Assembly: GCA_011947345.1 (NCBI GenBank)
Contig: JAAVTG010000510.1
Span: 1 to 18,937 of the forward strand
Direction: 5' to 3'
DNA length: 18,937 bases
Origin: Phytophthora quininea
Taxonomy: Eukaryota > Oomycota > Peronosporomycetes > Peronosporales > Peronosporaceae
Shown: piece after piece, positions 1 to 9,479 of the stretch
Numbering within the stretch: the first letter of the stretch is position 1
How the letters are laid out: every line of letters begins with the position of its first letter
The notes under the pieces: model-generated
What the model was told of the DNA's origin: nothing
What the model saw: the letters and a program-made list of their open reading frames with translations, nothing else
Databases searched by the model: none
Translations under genes and position numbers: made by a program

Positions 1-497
1 ATCCTCACCAGACCGCAGAGTTCACATCTGGCCTGATTCACGAGCCTCAATTGAGCTGCAATGTCGTGGTCTGCTGAGTCTGGTCGATAGATTTGTTTGG
101 CGTCTTGAATCTTCTGCTTGTGCACAACTTTCCCTTTGGCATCTTGCCGAGTGATGCAGTTGAACTTGGTCTTGCACAACGGACAGAGGTTGGTGACCTT
201 GGACCAGGCAAACACGCAGTCGAAGTGGAACCGGTGATCGCAACCAGATAAGAAACCTTGCTGGAGAGCGTCCACCACGTCCTGGCAAATGCAGCACTAA
301 GAAATAATAAAATAAAGTTAGACACGATCGCCTTTCAACGCTGCTTTCACTTGTGGATCTGCACTCACAGCGTCCTCTTGGGTCTCCTCGACTGCGTCTT
401 CGTCTTCTTCATCTAAATGGACCACTCCATCATCTTGGTCGTGGATCTCGATCACTTCCACTGCCTTCTCCCTCTCTTCGTCCGGCGTCGTCTGCAT
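1..497 (-). CDS. RING-H2 finger plus PHD-type protein, 3' part cut by window edge
   Basis: Likely a nuclear or chromatin-linked E3 ubiquitin ligase of the RING-plus-PHD type (PHRF1-like); the function is inferred from domains. Exon 1 (497-369) starts at an ATG and encodes an acidic N-terminus ending EETQEDA. A 72-bp intron (368-297; donor GTGAGT, acceptor TTTCTTAG) joins in phase 0 to exon 2 (296-1). Exon 2 opens with CCIC and continues CDHRFHFDC and CPLC, giving the C3H2C3 zinc ligands of a RING-H2 finger. About 50 residues later CELCG looks like the first Cys pair of a PHD finger, cut at base 1. The frame is open through both exons. An acceptor-like TTTTAG at about 545-540 means an upstream coding exon cannot be excluded. 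It is divergent from the gene at 624. Confidence 0.72.
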
Positions 498-623
498 CTT
501 CTTGCGATATGAGCTGCTTGCCGAAAAGTATTCCGTCCAATACTAAAATCAAGTGCAGATTCACAAGGCATTTCAAAAAGTCGAAAACACACAAAAAACG
601 TTTATTTGTCGACTGCAGCAGTC
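498..623. promoter_or_regulatory. short divergent intergenic region
   Basis: These 126 bp separate the start codons of the RING/PHD gene (-) and the membrane-protein gene (+), so both promoters must lie here or inside the transcribed parts. The stretch is A-rich on the + strand around 573-600. Only a poor match to the oomycete initiator consensus is seen (about 559-574). Confidence 0.4.
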
Positions 624-2718
624 ATGCCGCTGCTGCTGTCTCTGCTGGCGTTGTGGCTGCTGAAATGGACGCAAGTTGCTGCTCAACTGTCTGCAGATAC
701 AAAACTACAAGGATTTCCTCCGTCTCTGCGCAGTCTCAAGGTCGACGACGCCCTGGAGACCGCCCCTCCTGTCTTCTGCCTAGACGTAGGCTTGGAGATC
801 GCTTTTCCCAGTCATGAGGTGGAGATGGCTATGGGGGAGAGGCAGCTGCCAGTGCCGGCAGTAGCTGTCTCCGCAGCTCGCCTCTAAACGCTGTTATTGG
901 CCATTTAAAAGAATCTTTAAGGAGTTTTTCCATCCATGCGGTGGACTGTGTACTGGAACCGACCGATATTGAATCTTCAACAATTGCACTGCTGGGAATC
1001 GCCTCAGTGTGTTCGAGATCCAACATGGAAGTTGAAGAAGATCTTCAGACTTGGGGAGAAACGACAAAGAAAGAAGTGGAAGCTCTGTTCGAGAGTGAGA
1101 AAAGAGTTTCTTTTGGGCAAACGACAGGGTTGGTGCGTCATGTGCCGGTTTCTCCAGCTTATGAGTTGCCAGCGAGCGGCAGTGGCTTACCCCAATTTAT
1201 TATGGGGAGACGCAGATTTGGTCCGATGGGGACGAGGAAGAGAAGGCGGCGACGGAACAGCAAACTACTTTCTTTACGCATGTGCAGATGAGTGTTCGGA
1301 ACGATGGCAAGACGCCGCTGCATTTGTATCGACTGACGTTGGTGGATCGGTTGGCTGCTGTGGACGATAAAAGCTCGGGCCTCGTCTTGTCGTTGGTGAC
1401 TCCCGCAGTGGTGCAGCCAGATACGAGCGAGATCGTTGCGTTCAAGACGATCACAAACGCCGCAGTGGATTCATCGAAGAGTTATTTGATGTACATTTCG
1501 CACAGTGGATTCAGATCTCATGTGTTTGAAGGTGTTTTGGAGGGCAAAAGTTCCTGGCAAGAGAAGAAACAGCTTTCTTCCAAGGTAAAGACGACGAAGG
1601 ACTTTTCGATCGCTTTTCATTGGATTCAGCAAATGGGCAGTCAATATTCCCTGTATTCCCGTACGCGACTTGGCAAGGTAAGATTTTTTATTCTGTTGTA
1701 GTAGTTGGTCAGGTCCTGATCATTTTGTGTTTGTAGTTGCGTCCATGTCGATCGCGATTATGGTAGGCCTTGCAGTGACGCTCTATATCAGACGAAAACG
1801 CCCTAGCTGCCATTTTGTGGCGCGTGGTATCGCTCGGTTATTGCAATCACCACCCAAGAAATCGAGTGCTGCTCGAACATCAGCAAAACCAGCATCAAGT
1901 CGTGTGACTTCCAGTCGAGCAGCAATTTCGAACAAAGGAGAAGATCACATCGAAATGGAGAGGTACGTGCTGATAGATCGATATTAGTTTTTCTGAAGCG
2001 AAACACTGACAGTTCGGCTCGATATGCGTACAGTCTAATCAAGAAGCCATCGGTAGTAAAGCCGCCCAATAACAAATCTAGTCCTCCGCACAAGAAAGCG
2101 TCGACATCTCGAGCAAGGTACGTGAGTATTTTCTTAACCAACTAAAGTACGAGTACTAATCACAAAGTGTTCGAAACAGAATGCCTGCAATTACGATGAA
2201 GTGGAAGGCGCCGCCTCCGCCAACTTCTACGACTCCTACAGTGAAGAAATCGACATTACCGGTGCCAAAAGCGGCAGTTAGGAAAGTGAAATTGGATTTG
2301 GATCGCTCTGCGAGACTTCACCCTAAGCGGTTTGAGAGCATGTGGGACGAATACGTCGAAAGGTAGGAATACGAATGGCGCTACTCTACGTATCGATACC
2401 TCTGACATGTTTGATCTGTGGATGAATTGCAGATCCCAAACCTCCTTGCCCGATTCTAAAAGACCTGACTCCGACAAGTTGATGCAGAATATGGAGGCTC
2501 AGGGGATTTCTTGTATCGCGAGTGGGACTGTTGGTGGCGTGGAGAAATATGTTTTCTACGGCAAGCAACGCGGACACGAGTGGTTCTTATTGGTATCGTT
2601 AGATATCACTGTGGCAACGAACAGAGCTGCTCTTACTATACGCGCCAGCAGCGACGCAGCAGACGATCTTGTCTTGCAACTTGTTGACCTTCTGAAGACA
2701 ACAATCGCTGCGTCATGA
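624..2718 (+). CDS. predicted type I membrane protein with cytosolic beta-adaptin appendage-like domain
   Basis: The ATG at 624 begins a signal-peptide-like stretch (MPLLLSLLALWLL). A lumenal or extracellular part of about 330 residues follows, perhaps beta-sandwich and perhaps TMEM131-like, which is a weak guess. One transmembrane helix comes next (SIAIMVGLAVTLYI, about 1746-1787) and a stop-transfer RRKR. The cytosolic tail is rich in Ser, Lys and Pro and ends in about 120 residues (2300-2718) resembling the C-terminal subdomain of the beta-adaptin appendage, with KYVFYGK, EWFLL and ALTIRASSDA. Introns are 1678-1736, 1963-2033, 2118-2179 and 2363-2442, all GT-AG; the last three are phase 2 and keep one frame from the helix to the TGA at 2718. 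The ectodomain frame breaks near 870, 1190 and 1545, probably sequence error. It may bind clathrin or adaptor accessory proteins. A separate appendage gene starting at ATG 2181 is the alternative. Confidence 0.65.
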
Positions 2719-2824
2719 TGAAGGAGAAAGACGACATAGGTTTCAAGATCATTATGTAAAATATACGATGCGGCTTAAAGACACCCGAAAGCAGGCAAAC
2801 AGCTCAGCAGTCCGCTTCACGCAG

Positions 2825-4307
2825 CTACAACAGCGCCGCAATAACGGCTTCCATCTCGCCGTTGTGCTGCGTAAGCAAAGCTGCGTTGCGTGGCTTGTCT
2901 GTGAATCCCATATCCGCCAAAATATTCAGCTGAGCTGCCCATCGGAGTACCTCTTCGCTCTCCTTTGGCTCTGGCGAGACCACAGCAGCAGGCGCGGGGA
3001 CATTCACCGACTCGTCAGCCTTTGAGACGATCGGCTGTGGCGCATCGATGCGGACTTCCTTGGTCGCATTGGCCGCCTCTTCGGCCTCCATCACATTGAT
3101 GTCCACCCAGAGACGTTGGCCAAAGCGGTTGCCGTCTGCAGTGCTCAAACGCCAGTACCCCGTGTACCGACCGGGCTTCGAAGGCGCCACCATGCGCAGC
3201 GACACGTCAATGGACTTGCCTGGTAGCACAGACGGGATCAAGACGCTCTCAGGCGCCTGCATTTTGTCTCCGCCAACGCACGACAACATGGCGCCAATCG
3301 GCCACTTGTTGGGGCCGCCGTTGCGCAGCTTCCACACCTTGTCAAACGGTTCGCCAGGCACTAAAACCGTACCGTCAGGGCAGGTGACATCGCCCTCAAA
3401 GACTGCCACTACGGGTCCCAAATCCTGCTTGGTCTCTTCAATGTTGATCGCTTCAAAGTAGTCGCTAGCAGACATCAGTCGTGCGTTGTGGCTGTTCTGC
3501 ACTTGCTGCAGTACACGCTCCACTTGGACACGCGCCTGTGGGCATTTGGCCAACAAGATCTTGGCGATCTCTTCGAGGTCGCCAGTGCCAGCCACTGCCA
3601 GCAGACACGTCATGAAGTTTCCTCCCTTGTGGAACTCCTCCGTCACCGTCTGGAACAACGTCGCGTACTAAAGAGAAACAATCAGTCATCCAATCAATCA
3701 CCAGCAACTCCTCCCTTCCCTACCTTTGCATTGGCCATGATCTCCATCAGCGCCTCCTGGCACCCAGGCTCATGCAGGATCGAGATCAGATCCTTCTTCA
3801 GCACTAGGTGGTCTCCTACAGCCTCCCACTTCTCCACCACTTTGCCCAAGTCGACAAACAGGTCCGACATTTTTTTCTTCTGCTGGTTGGCCAACATTTC
3901 CTCTGCGTCTGTTGGTAGGACGCCCACACCAGCGCTGGCTTCGAGTGCAGCACTGACCGACAGCTGCGGCCTGGCCACCACTATGATCTTACACACAGAA
4001 TGGTTCGCGTCTTTGCCGGCCGCCACCGCCAGCTCCCGCATGAGGCGGAAGGCCTCGGCCAGCTCAGCGTCGTTGGTGATGCGCACCTGCTCGTTGTCGT
4101 CGTCCATGTAGTAGAGAAGCAGGTCGCTGGGGGCTGCGACAGCTCCGGGAACACCAGCAGCACGTAATCGCGTAGGTCGCGGAAGCTCAGCTCGCTCTGG
4201 CTGGAGAAGGCGCGGCCGTCCAGCTCCGCCAGCGTCTGGTGCACGGCGGCCACCTGCACGCGGCGCATGTCTTGCTTCTCCTGCCACAGGATCTTCAGCG
4301 TCGTCAT
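2825..4307 (-). CDS. NBR1-related PB1-FW-UBA protein
   Basis: Domain order suggests an NBR1-like selective-autophagy scaffold. A PB1 domain starts at the ATG at 4307 (MTTLKILWQ, a Lys for partner binding) and carries the acidic OPCA motif YYMDDDNEQVRITNDAEL near 4120-4060. A helical middle follows. The FW (four-tryptophan, NBR1 central) domain spans about 3410-3090, with its Trp residues in KVWKL, NKWPIG, GYWRL and RLWVDI. A C-terminal UBA domain includes LADMGF and ends at the TAG 2827-2825. There are no ZZ fingers, unlike the paralogue in the inverted repeat. A 56-bp phase-0 intron (3723-3668; GTAGGG, CTTTAG) splits the helical part. The PB1 frame breaks once near 4136-4140 in a run of five G on the + strand, probably a missing base. 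It converges on the membrane-protein gene with a 106-bp gap. Confidence 0.8.
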
Positions 4308-4442
4308 GGTTGGAGCTAAGTTACTAGTAGTAGGGAGGTAGAGTAGTGTCCGCTCGAATTCTTCTTTGAGCTGTTTTTCTCAGAACGTCCTCGAGATGTT
4401 AGGACCCGTAAACTACGAGATAAAATACGGGAAGTTGAAGTG
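4308..4442. other. upstream region of the PB1-FW-UBA gene
   Basis: This 135-bp stretch separates the divergent PB1-FW-UBA gene from the hydrolase remnant. I see no convincing initiator motif and no clear ORF. It is outside the inverted duplication. Confidence 0.4.
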
Positions 4443-4749
4443 AAGTTTGCTGCATCAGAACGAGAATCGCCAACGCCTTCTGGAGCACATTGTAGGCAGT
4501 TGCCAGTGCTGGAGGAACTGCTGCCGAGTATGCGTGCCAAGACTCTGGTTATGTGGGGAAAATGAACAAAGTGCTGGATGTGTCGTCGTTGGAAGTCCTT
4601 CAAAGCAAAATCTCGACGGAGGCGCAGCCGCAGGTGCTGCTTTTGACGACTGCGGACATATTGTGCAGCACGAAAAGCACGCCGAGTGCACTGCTGCCAT
4701 CAACAAGTTCCTGGCGGGCGACAAAGTGTCGTTGAAGAATATTGTGTAG
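4443..4749 (+). pseudogene. 3' remnant of an ABHD6-like alpha/beta hydrolase
   Basis: Only the last ~100 codons of the hydrolase found complete at 15561-14649 are present. Reading + it starts KFAASERE, passes RAKTLVMWGK and CGHIVQHEKHAEC (the catalytic His region) and stops at TAG 4749. The nucleophile elbow and N-terminal half are absent. Relative to the right arm, 4443-4496 is diverged at codon level (ASERE is kept but third positions differ), carries an unrelated ~30-bp insertion, and lacks about 57 bp between two GTGYTGGAG repeats. From about 4570 inward the two are almost identical. Further single-base breaks occur near 4563 and in the T-run near 4652. It is non-functional as it stands and marks the outer end of the left arm. 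Confidence 0.75.
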
Positions 4750-4764
4750 CGAAGAATAGCATAA

Positions 4765-4893
4765 AGAAATATTAGTCGACTGGATAACTTGGCTTGCAAG
4801 CTCGCCATAGCGTGCAACAACAAAAACATTGTTGCATTGCTGAAGGAGACAGCTCCTTCAGCACTGCAATTGCAGCTTGTAAAAATGGACTGA
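4765..4893 (+). pseudogene. possible ankyrin-repeat-like C-terminal fragment (left copy)
   Basis: An open frame just after the hydrolase stop reads LACKLAIACNNKNIVALL, which resembles the helix-turn-helix core of an ankyrin repeat, and ends at TGA 4891-4893. No start codon or upstream repeats exist, so it can only be a decayed remnant or chance. The hairpin-like repeats at 4814-4875 lie inside it. Confidence 0.3.
4814..4875. repeat. cluster of three short inverted repeats (left copy)
   Basis: Three perfect inverted repeats follow one another: GCAACAA/TTGTTGC with an 8-base loop (4814-4835), GCTGAAGGAG/CTCCTTCAGC with a 4-base loop (4839-4862), and the 12-base palindrome CTGCAATTGCAG (4864-4875). 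They lie within 130 bp downstream of the hydrolase stop and could fold in RNA from either strand. Function unknown. Confidence 0.6.
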
Positions 4894-5131
4894 TCAAACG
4901 AACTGCTGATCCTCAACCTCTGCTGTAGACTCTGCCGGTTTCTCTTGAGCCTCGCGACGTTCGTACAAGGCAAGTTGCCACAGTCTCCAAACAGGCGGTT
5001 ACTCGGATTATCGCCTCGTCCGTCTCGACCGCTTTGCAGACGCGAGTCCGTAATCGTGGTCGCAATTCCTTCGATGCACATCGACAACTTAGGTCTCGTC
5101 ATGAACAGCAAGCACCGGCATCGCGGTTAAG
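4894..5131. other. intergenic stretch upstream of the Kazal gene, left arm
   Basis: No gene is supported here. Frames on both strands are open for short distances, but none shows a recognisable domain. The sequence is almost the same as 14270-14515 in the right arm, with small indels such as an extra C near 5003. Confidence 0.4.
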
Positions 5132-5147
5132 TCCCATTGTCCATTTC
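5132..5147 (+). promoter_or_regulatory. initiator-like core promoter of the one-domain Kazal gene (left)
   Basis: TCCCATTGTCCATTTC matches about 13 of 16 positions of the oomycete initiator/flanking consensus GCTCATTYYNCAWTTT. It ends about 48 bp before the ATG at 5196. Confidence 0.55.
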
Positions 5148-5195
5148 GCGGAGAGCAGCACACCCCGCAACAACTCCTATCTAAGTCGCTACACC

Positions 5196-5506
5196 ATGAA
5201 GTTCGCCACCTACCTCGCTCTGGCTGCCATTGCCATTCTTGGCGTGTCGGCGTCGTCGTCGTCGTCGTCGTCGTCTTCTGGCACCTCGGCGCCTCTCACC
5301 GACGCCGACTGCAACCTCATCTGTGCCAACGTGTACCAACCTGTTGGCTTGGACCCGAACGGCCACCCGTACCCGAACGAGTGCTCATGCTGCGCGCCAA
5401 GTGCCGAGAGAGAACGGAATTACCGCGTCCCCGCTGCTCCGTCCCGGCGCCGGCTGGACGCACCCGTGAAGGAACTTACTCGCTTGATCGACACGGCAAT
5501 GCGTAG
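5196..5506 (+). CDS. secreted one-domain atypical Kazal protease inhibitor (left copy)
   Basis: Predicted secreted serine protease inhibitor of the oomycete EPI type. The signal peptide starts MKFATYLALAAIAILGVSA and is followed by a Ser run coded by a (GTC)8 microsatellite (5252-5275). One Kazal domain follows: CNLIC, then QPVGLDPNGHPYPNEC. The third cysteine of the standard fold is missing (PVG where PVC is usual), which places it among the two-disulfide atypical Kazal domains known from Phytophthora. The frame breaks just after NEC at about 5382-5386. The same break occurs in the right copy. A downstream frame with the last domain cysteine (RAKC) ends at TAG 5504-5506. The exact C-terminus is uncertain because the arms differ by one G near 5408. 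Confidence 0.72.
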
Positions 5507-5927
5507 ACGAGAATGCGTTTCTGCAAGAGCAGAACAAATAAAACAAATACACTGAGCTGTCATCAGCAGTCCTCGTCTTGCTTCCAGCCAGCTGGCCACT
5601 GCTGATCTGATGCATCAGAACGCGGCGCACCACCACGCTTTGCCTCACCAGCATTCCGTTGCCAGAGTCGCAATCGCGCCGACATCTTCTAGAACGCACT
5701 GCAGGCATTTCCTCGCCACCGCCAACAGCATCAGCAATTGTGCTTATGTTTTTGCACGTTTTATCATCATTCCTGTCCAACGTTGGAAGGCCCCCTGCGT
5801 TTAGCGACCGGATCTGCAGCTCCCAACCCATCTTGAATACAAACACACAGCCACGACGTAAACACACAATCCGCACTGTCCTTCAACCCAAGTCGAGAAT
5901 GCCCAAACGCCGCTTCAAAACGAGATC
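5507..5927. other. intergenic region between Kazal and NBR1-like genes, left arm
   Basis: This 420-bp stretch has no supported gene. It holds the 3' flank of the Kazal gene and the promoter-proximal DNA of the NBR1-like gene. The frame covering 5659-5964 lacks recognisable domains. The stretch is repeated at 13478-13895. Confidence 0.45.
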
Positions 5928-5943
5928 GCTCAGTTCTCAACTT
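5928..5943 (+). promoter_or_regulatory. initiator-like core promoter of the NBR1-like gene (left)
   Basis: GCTCAGTTCTCAACTT matches about 14 of 16 positions of the oomycete initiator consensus GCTCATTYYNCAWTTT. It lies 54 bp upstream of the ATG at 5997, which supports that start. Confidence 0.6.
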
Positions 5944-5996
5944 TCTTCGCTTGGCGCAAGTTGACGTTGAAGAGACCGACGAACACTCCGCCCAAG

Positions 5997-8612
5997 ATGG
6001 CTCGAGTGATCGAGCTCACGACCGCCGCAGAGAGCGAGACGCCGCCGACGCTGCTGCCTCTGCTGCAGGACGACGCCGACCAGACTTTGCTCTCTCTGAG
6101 CGAGCTGCGCGCCGCCGCCCGCGCTGCTGCCCCAGGACGCCATGGACAACAAGAACCCCCGACGCTGCGCTACCGAGACTCGGACGGGGACGAGGTGGCC
6201 ATCACGAGCGACGCCGACCTGCGGGAGCTGCTGCAGTACATGCAGGACGAGCAGCTGCAGCGCGTGCAGGTGCTGGCCACGACGGCGCAGCCAGCAGTCA
6301 AGCGCGCTGCGGCATCGGTGCAGACGCAGCTGCGCGGCCTGGTGACGGCCATGTCAAGCTGTCGGCCAAGCCCAAGGCGAAGCCGTCGGTCGCCAACGCG
6401 CTGAACCTGCTGGTGGCGACGCTCGAGGCGCTGGACGTGGCCGAGGACGCCGCGGAGCTGCTGCAGGTCAGGACGGAGCTGCTGGTGGCGCTGCAGGACG
6501 AGCAGTTCCGACAGGCCGTGGAGCAGCTGAGCGCCACGGAAGAGTTCAAGGACTTGGCCGACGCTTTGGTGACGGCCATCTACGAGGAGGACGCGCAGGC
6601 CATCGAGGAGACGGCCACGGCCAAGCTGGAGCAGCTGCTGCAGTTCGCGCAGCGAGTGCTGGACAAGTGTCCGGCGCTCAAGCCGGTGCTGGTGAGTGTG
6701 GCCAGGAGCCTCATGGGAGGCCTCGTGCGCTACAACGACCAGGAACTGGCGGATGACGGATCGTCCAGCTCGAGCTCCAGCAGCTCCAGCAGTGGAGAAG
6801 AAGACGCTGCGACCTGCGAGCTGGAGGAGGTGCCGGTGCACTTGGGCGTCATCTGCGACGGCTGCGAGAAGGCGCCGCTGGTGGGCGTGCGCTACAAGTC
6901 GCTGGAGGTGCCCGACTTCGACCTGTGCGAAGAGTGCGAGGCCAGCGGCAAGTGGACGAGCCACGAGCCGTTCATCAAGATCGCGGACCCGACGCGCGCC
7001 CAAACAGAAGCGCAGGACGGAGCTGATCCACCCGTTCGTGACGTGCGACGGGTGCGAGATGAGCCCCATCGTGGGCGTCCGCTTCAAGTCGAAGACGGCC
7101 GCGGACTTTGATCTGTGCGAGGCCTGTGAGGCCAGCGGCCAGTGGAGCGAGAGTCACGGCCCGTTCACCAAGATCCAGGAGCCGGGCATGATGCACGCGC
7201 TCAAGTTCACGTGCCGTCGCGGCGGCAAGTTCGGTCGCCGTCACGACCACCACGGACATCACGGCCACCACGGCAAATTCGGGCGTCACGGCCATCACCA
7301 TGGCCCGCCGGGGGCGGACTTCGGCTTCTTCGGCCCACTGCCGCACTACTTCGGACCCCGGGCTTCCCGTATGGCCCACCTCCACCCCACCACGACGAGC
7401 ACGATCGCCGAGGCCGTGGAGGCCCTGAAGGATTCCCAGGCCACGGCCCCCGCCGCACCACGAAGGGCCTCCAGGTTTCCCTGGCCATGGCCCGCCGCCA
7501 CACCATGAGGACCCTCCAAGTTTCGCCAGCCGCGGTCCTCCACCGCACCGTGAAGGCTCTCCACCGCACCGTGAAAGCGCTCCAGATTTCGTTTGGCGCG
7601 ACCATCCTGCGTTTGAACGCCGAGGACGCCGTTGCGGGCCGCCTGGGTTCGTCCCTCCGGGCTGTTTCGGCCGCTTCGGGCCGCCCAGGTTTGCCTACCC
7701 GGGACCCCCTCGGCCTCCGTCCCCGCCGGGGTTTGAACACGGACGCCCGCACTTCATGCCAGAGTTCCATCCGAGATGCCATGGCTTCCGCGGTCGTCAC
7801 GGTCACGGCCATCACGTGCGCTTCTCGGATGACGACGACGACGAAGACCGCAGACGCCACGGCCACTACGGTCGTCACGGCCGTCGCGGTCGATGGGGAC
7901 GGGATGCTTCCGACCTCGAGGTGCGCTTCCTTGAGGACGTCACGATCGAAGACGGCGCCGTTGTGGAGGCCGGCAAGCCACTGCGCAAGATGTGGAAGCT
8001 CGTCAATGACGGCGAGCGGTCGTGGCCGGACGGATGCTACATGATCTCCCAGCGCGGCAATCCCTGTTCACGGGCGACGACGACGAGTCGAGTCGCATTG
8101 ATCTGCCAGCACTGGCCCCCGGTGAAGAATACATCGCTGGGGTTGATCTAGTTGCGCCGAGTGTTGCCGGTCGCTACACGTGCTACTGGCGTGTGTGCGA
8201 CCCAGCGGATGTGAGCTTCGGCCACCGGTTCTGGATCGACATTGTTGTGCCGGCCTCGTCCGCTTCAGACGCAGCCTCGTCCGCTGATACGGTCGACAGT
8301 GCGCAGGACACCGAGAGGAAGGACACCCCAGAGACTGGTCTTCGTGCTGAGGCTGCGTCCGACGATGACATTGAGATCATTGAAGTAACGGAAGCGCACG
8401 AAGCTGAGGCTGCTAATGGTGAAGAAGAGAGCGCCGAGGACCAAGACAAGGGCGTCGAGGCGACTGATGAAGGCGACAAGAAGTTTTACTTTGAGGAATC
8501 TCTGATGGTTCTGGAATCGATGGGTTTCGTGGACGCTGAGAAGAACCTCCGCGCGCTGAAGGTGGCCGATGGCAACATTGGCGCCGCCGTGAACGCGCTG
8601 CTGTCGGAGTAA
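5997..8612 (+). CDS. NBR1-like autophagy receptor, PB1-ZZ-ZZ-FW-UBA (left copy)
   Basis: Predicted selective-autophagy cargo receptor. Domain order: PB1 with acidic motif LRYRDSDGDEVAITSDADL (about 6165-6225); helical region (6370-6740); Ser run; ZZ zinc finger 1 (CDGC...CEEC, 6857-6970); ZZ 2 (CDGC...CEAC, 7047-7180); Gly/His/Pro-rich linker (7200-7900); FW domain (7915-8250) with Trp in KMWKL, RSWPDG, CYWRV and FWIDI; acidic linker; UBA (about 8490-8610, LESMGF). Stop TAA 8610-8612. Typical NBR1 has one ZZ, so two is unusual. I see no aromatic ATG8-interacting motif in the acidic linker. Breaks shared with the right copy lie near 6150-6160, 7000, 7362 and 7450. Breaks unique to this copy lie near 6352-6360, 7467 and 8065. 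No frame is full length, and sequence error is the favoured reason. Confidence 0.82.
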
Positions 8613-8854
8613 GACGCGCCACCAAATGTGACCAAGTAAGACGTGATCGTAAGCTAGCTAGTCAACAGCGCGCAGTAGCAACTGGCAGGTCACGAAGAAA
8701 AACAAATCAAGCGAAACTCCAAAAAAACACTTTTCGAAACGACACCAGCATGAACAACAGCACAAGCGTGTCTTCACATCTGCATGTTAGGAAAAGCCAT
8801 AAAACCAATAAAAAAGCTCGACGTGAGCACCAAATTGTGTCTTGTTCAACGCGT
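8613..8854. other. convergent 3' intergenic region, left arm
   Basis: These 242 bp separate the stops of the NBR1-like gene (+) and the three-domain Kazal gene (-). They hold A-rich tracts and AATAAA-like sequence near 8807, plausible for 3' ends, but no gene. The arms differ here by an extra ~5 bp near 8655 and by the pattern A7CAC against A6CACAC near 8720. Confidence 0.45.
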
Positions 8855-9479
8855 CTACACGTCGGTAGTAGCAAAACCTTCACCGCCACGGAAAATGGGC
8901 TTTGTGGTGGCGCCACCTTCTCCCTCCCGACACTTGGCAGCTCTCATGACACACTCGTTCGAGTAGCTTTTCCCGTTCTCATCCGTCACCGGCCTCATCA
9001 CCATGGGGCATGCGAAATCGCACTTGCCTGGTTTGAAGACGGGAAGTCCGTCGACCCACTGCCAGAGTCGCTGCTACCGGTAGTGCTGCTAGCTTCAGAT
9101 GCAGCATAGGAGGCCGACGAAGACGAGTTGGCGTTTCCCTTCTCCTTCTCTTCGCATTTCGCCAATCTCATGTAGCACTCGTTCGAGTACTCGTTGCCGT
9201 CGTCGTCCGTCACGGGGCGTACTGGTCGAGGCACAGGAAGTCACAGTTTTCCGTGCCAGAAGAAGCTGTGCACTCGCCATCAGAAGCCTTGGTGATGGCT
9301 TCCGAGCTTTTGCACGAGGCGAGACTCAGGTAGCACTTGTTGGAGTACGTTTTATCGTCCGAACCGCAGACTGGGTTTTCGACGTCGGGGCATGCAAAGT
9401 CGCACTCGTCCTGGGTGGCGGCAGCGCTTGCGGATGCGACGACGACAGCCACGAATGCGAGGCAGGCAGGGAGCTTCAT
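8855..9479 (-). CDS. secreted three-domain Kazal protease inhibitor (left copy)
   Basis: Predicted extracellular serine protease inhibitor, oomycete EPI type. The ATG at 9479 opens a signal peptide (MKLPACLAFVAVVVASASA). Domain 1 is a standard six-cysteine Kazal domain: CDFAC, PVCGSDDKTYSNKC, LASC and GEC. Domains 2 and 3 (CDFLC/YSNECYMRLAKC and CDFAC/YSNECVMRAAKC) have four cysteines and lack Cys3 and Cys6, the atypical form. A Ser-rich linker joins domains 2 and 3. The frame breaks between domains 1 and 2 near 9220-9228, a break also seen in the right copy, and again near 9045, where this copy lacks one C. The C-terminal end here is intact, stopping at TAG 8857-8855, whereas the right copy loses a base near it. 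It is the inner gene of the palindrome. Confidence 0.8.

Noticed and set aside
4455..5111. 218-codon - strand ORF
   Set aside because: It overlaps the hydrolase remnant in antisense and shows no recognisable domain. Most likely chance openness.
5252..5275. (GTC)8 run as a regulatory repeat
   Set aside because: It codes for the Ser run between signal peptide and Kazal domain. A simple coding microsatellite is enough to explain it.
8180..8192. YWRV as an ATG8-interacting motif
   Set aside because: It is one of the conserved tryptophan positions of the folded FW domain, so it is unlikely to be exposed as a linear motif.
5997..8612. Introns as the cause of the frame changes in the NBR1-like gene
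   Set aside because: The protein reads on without gap across each change and no GT-AG pair of suitable size removes the breaks. Several sit in C or G runs.
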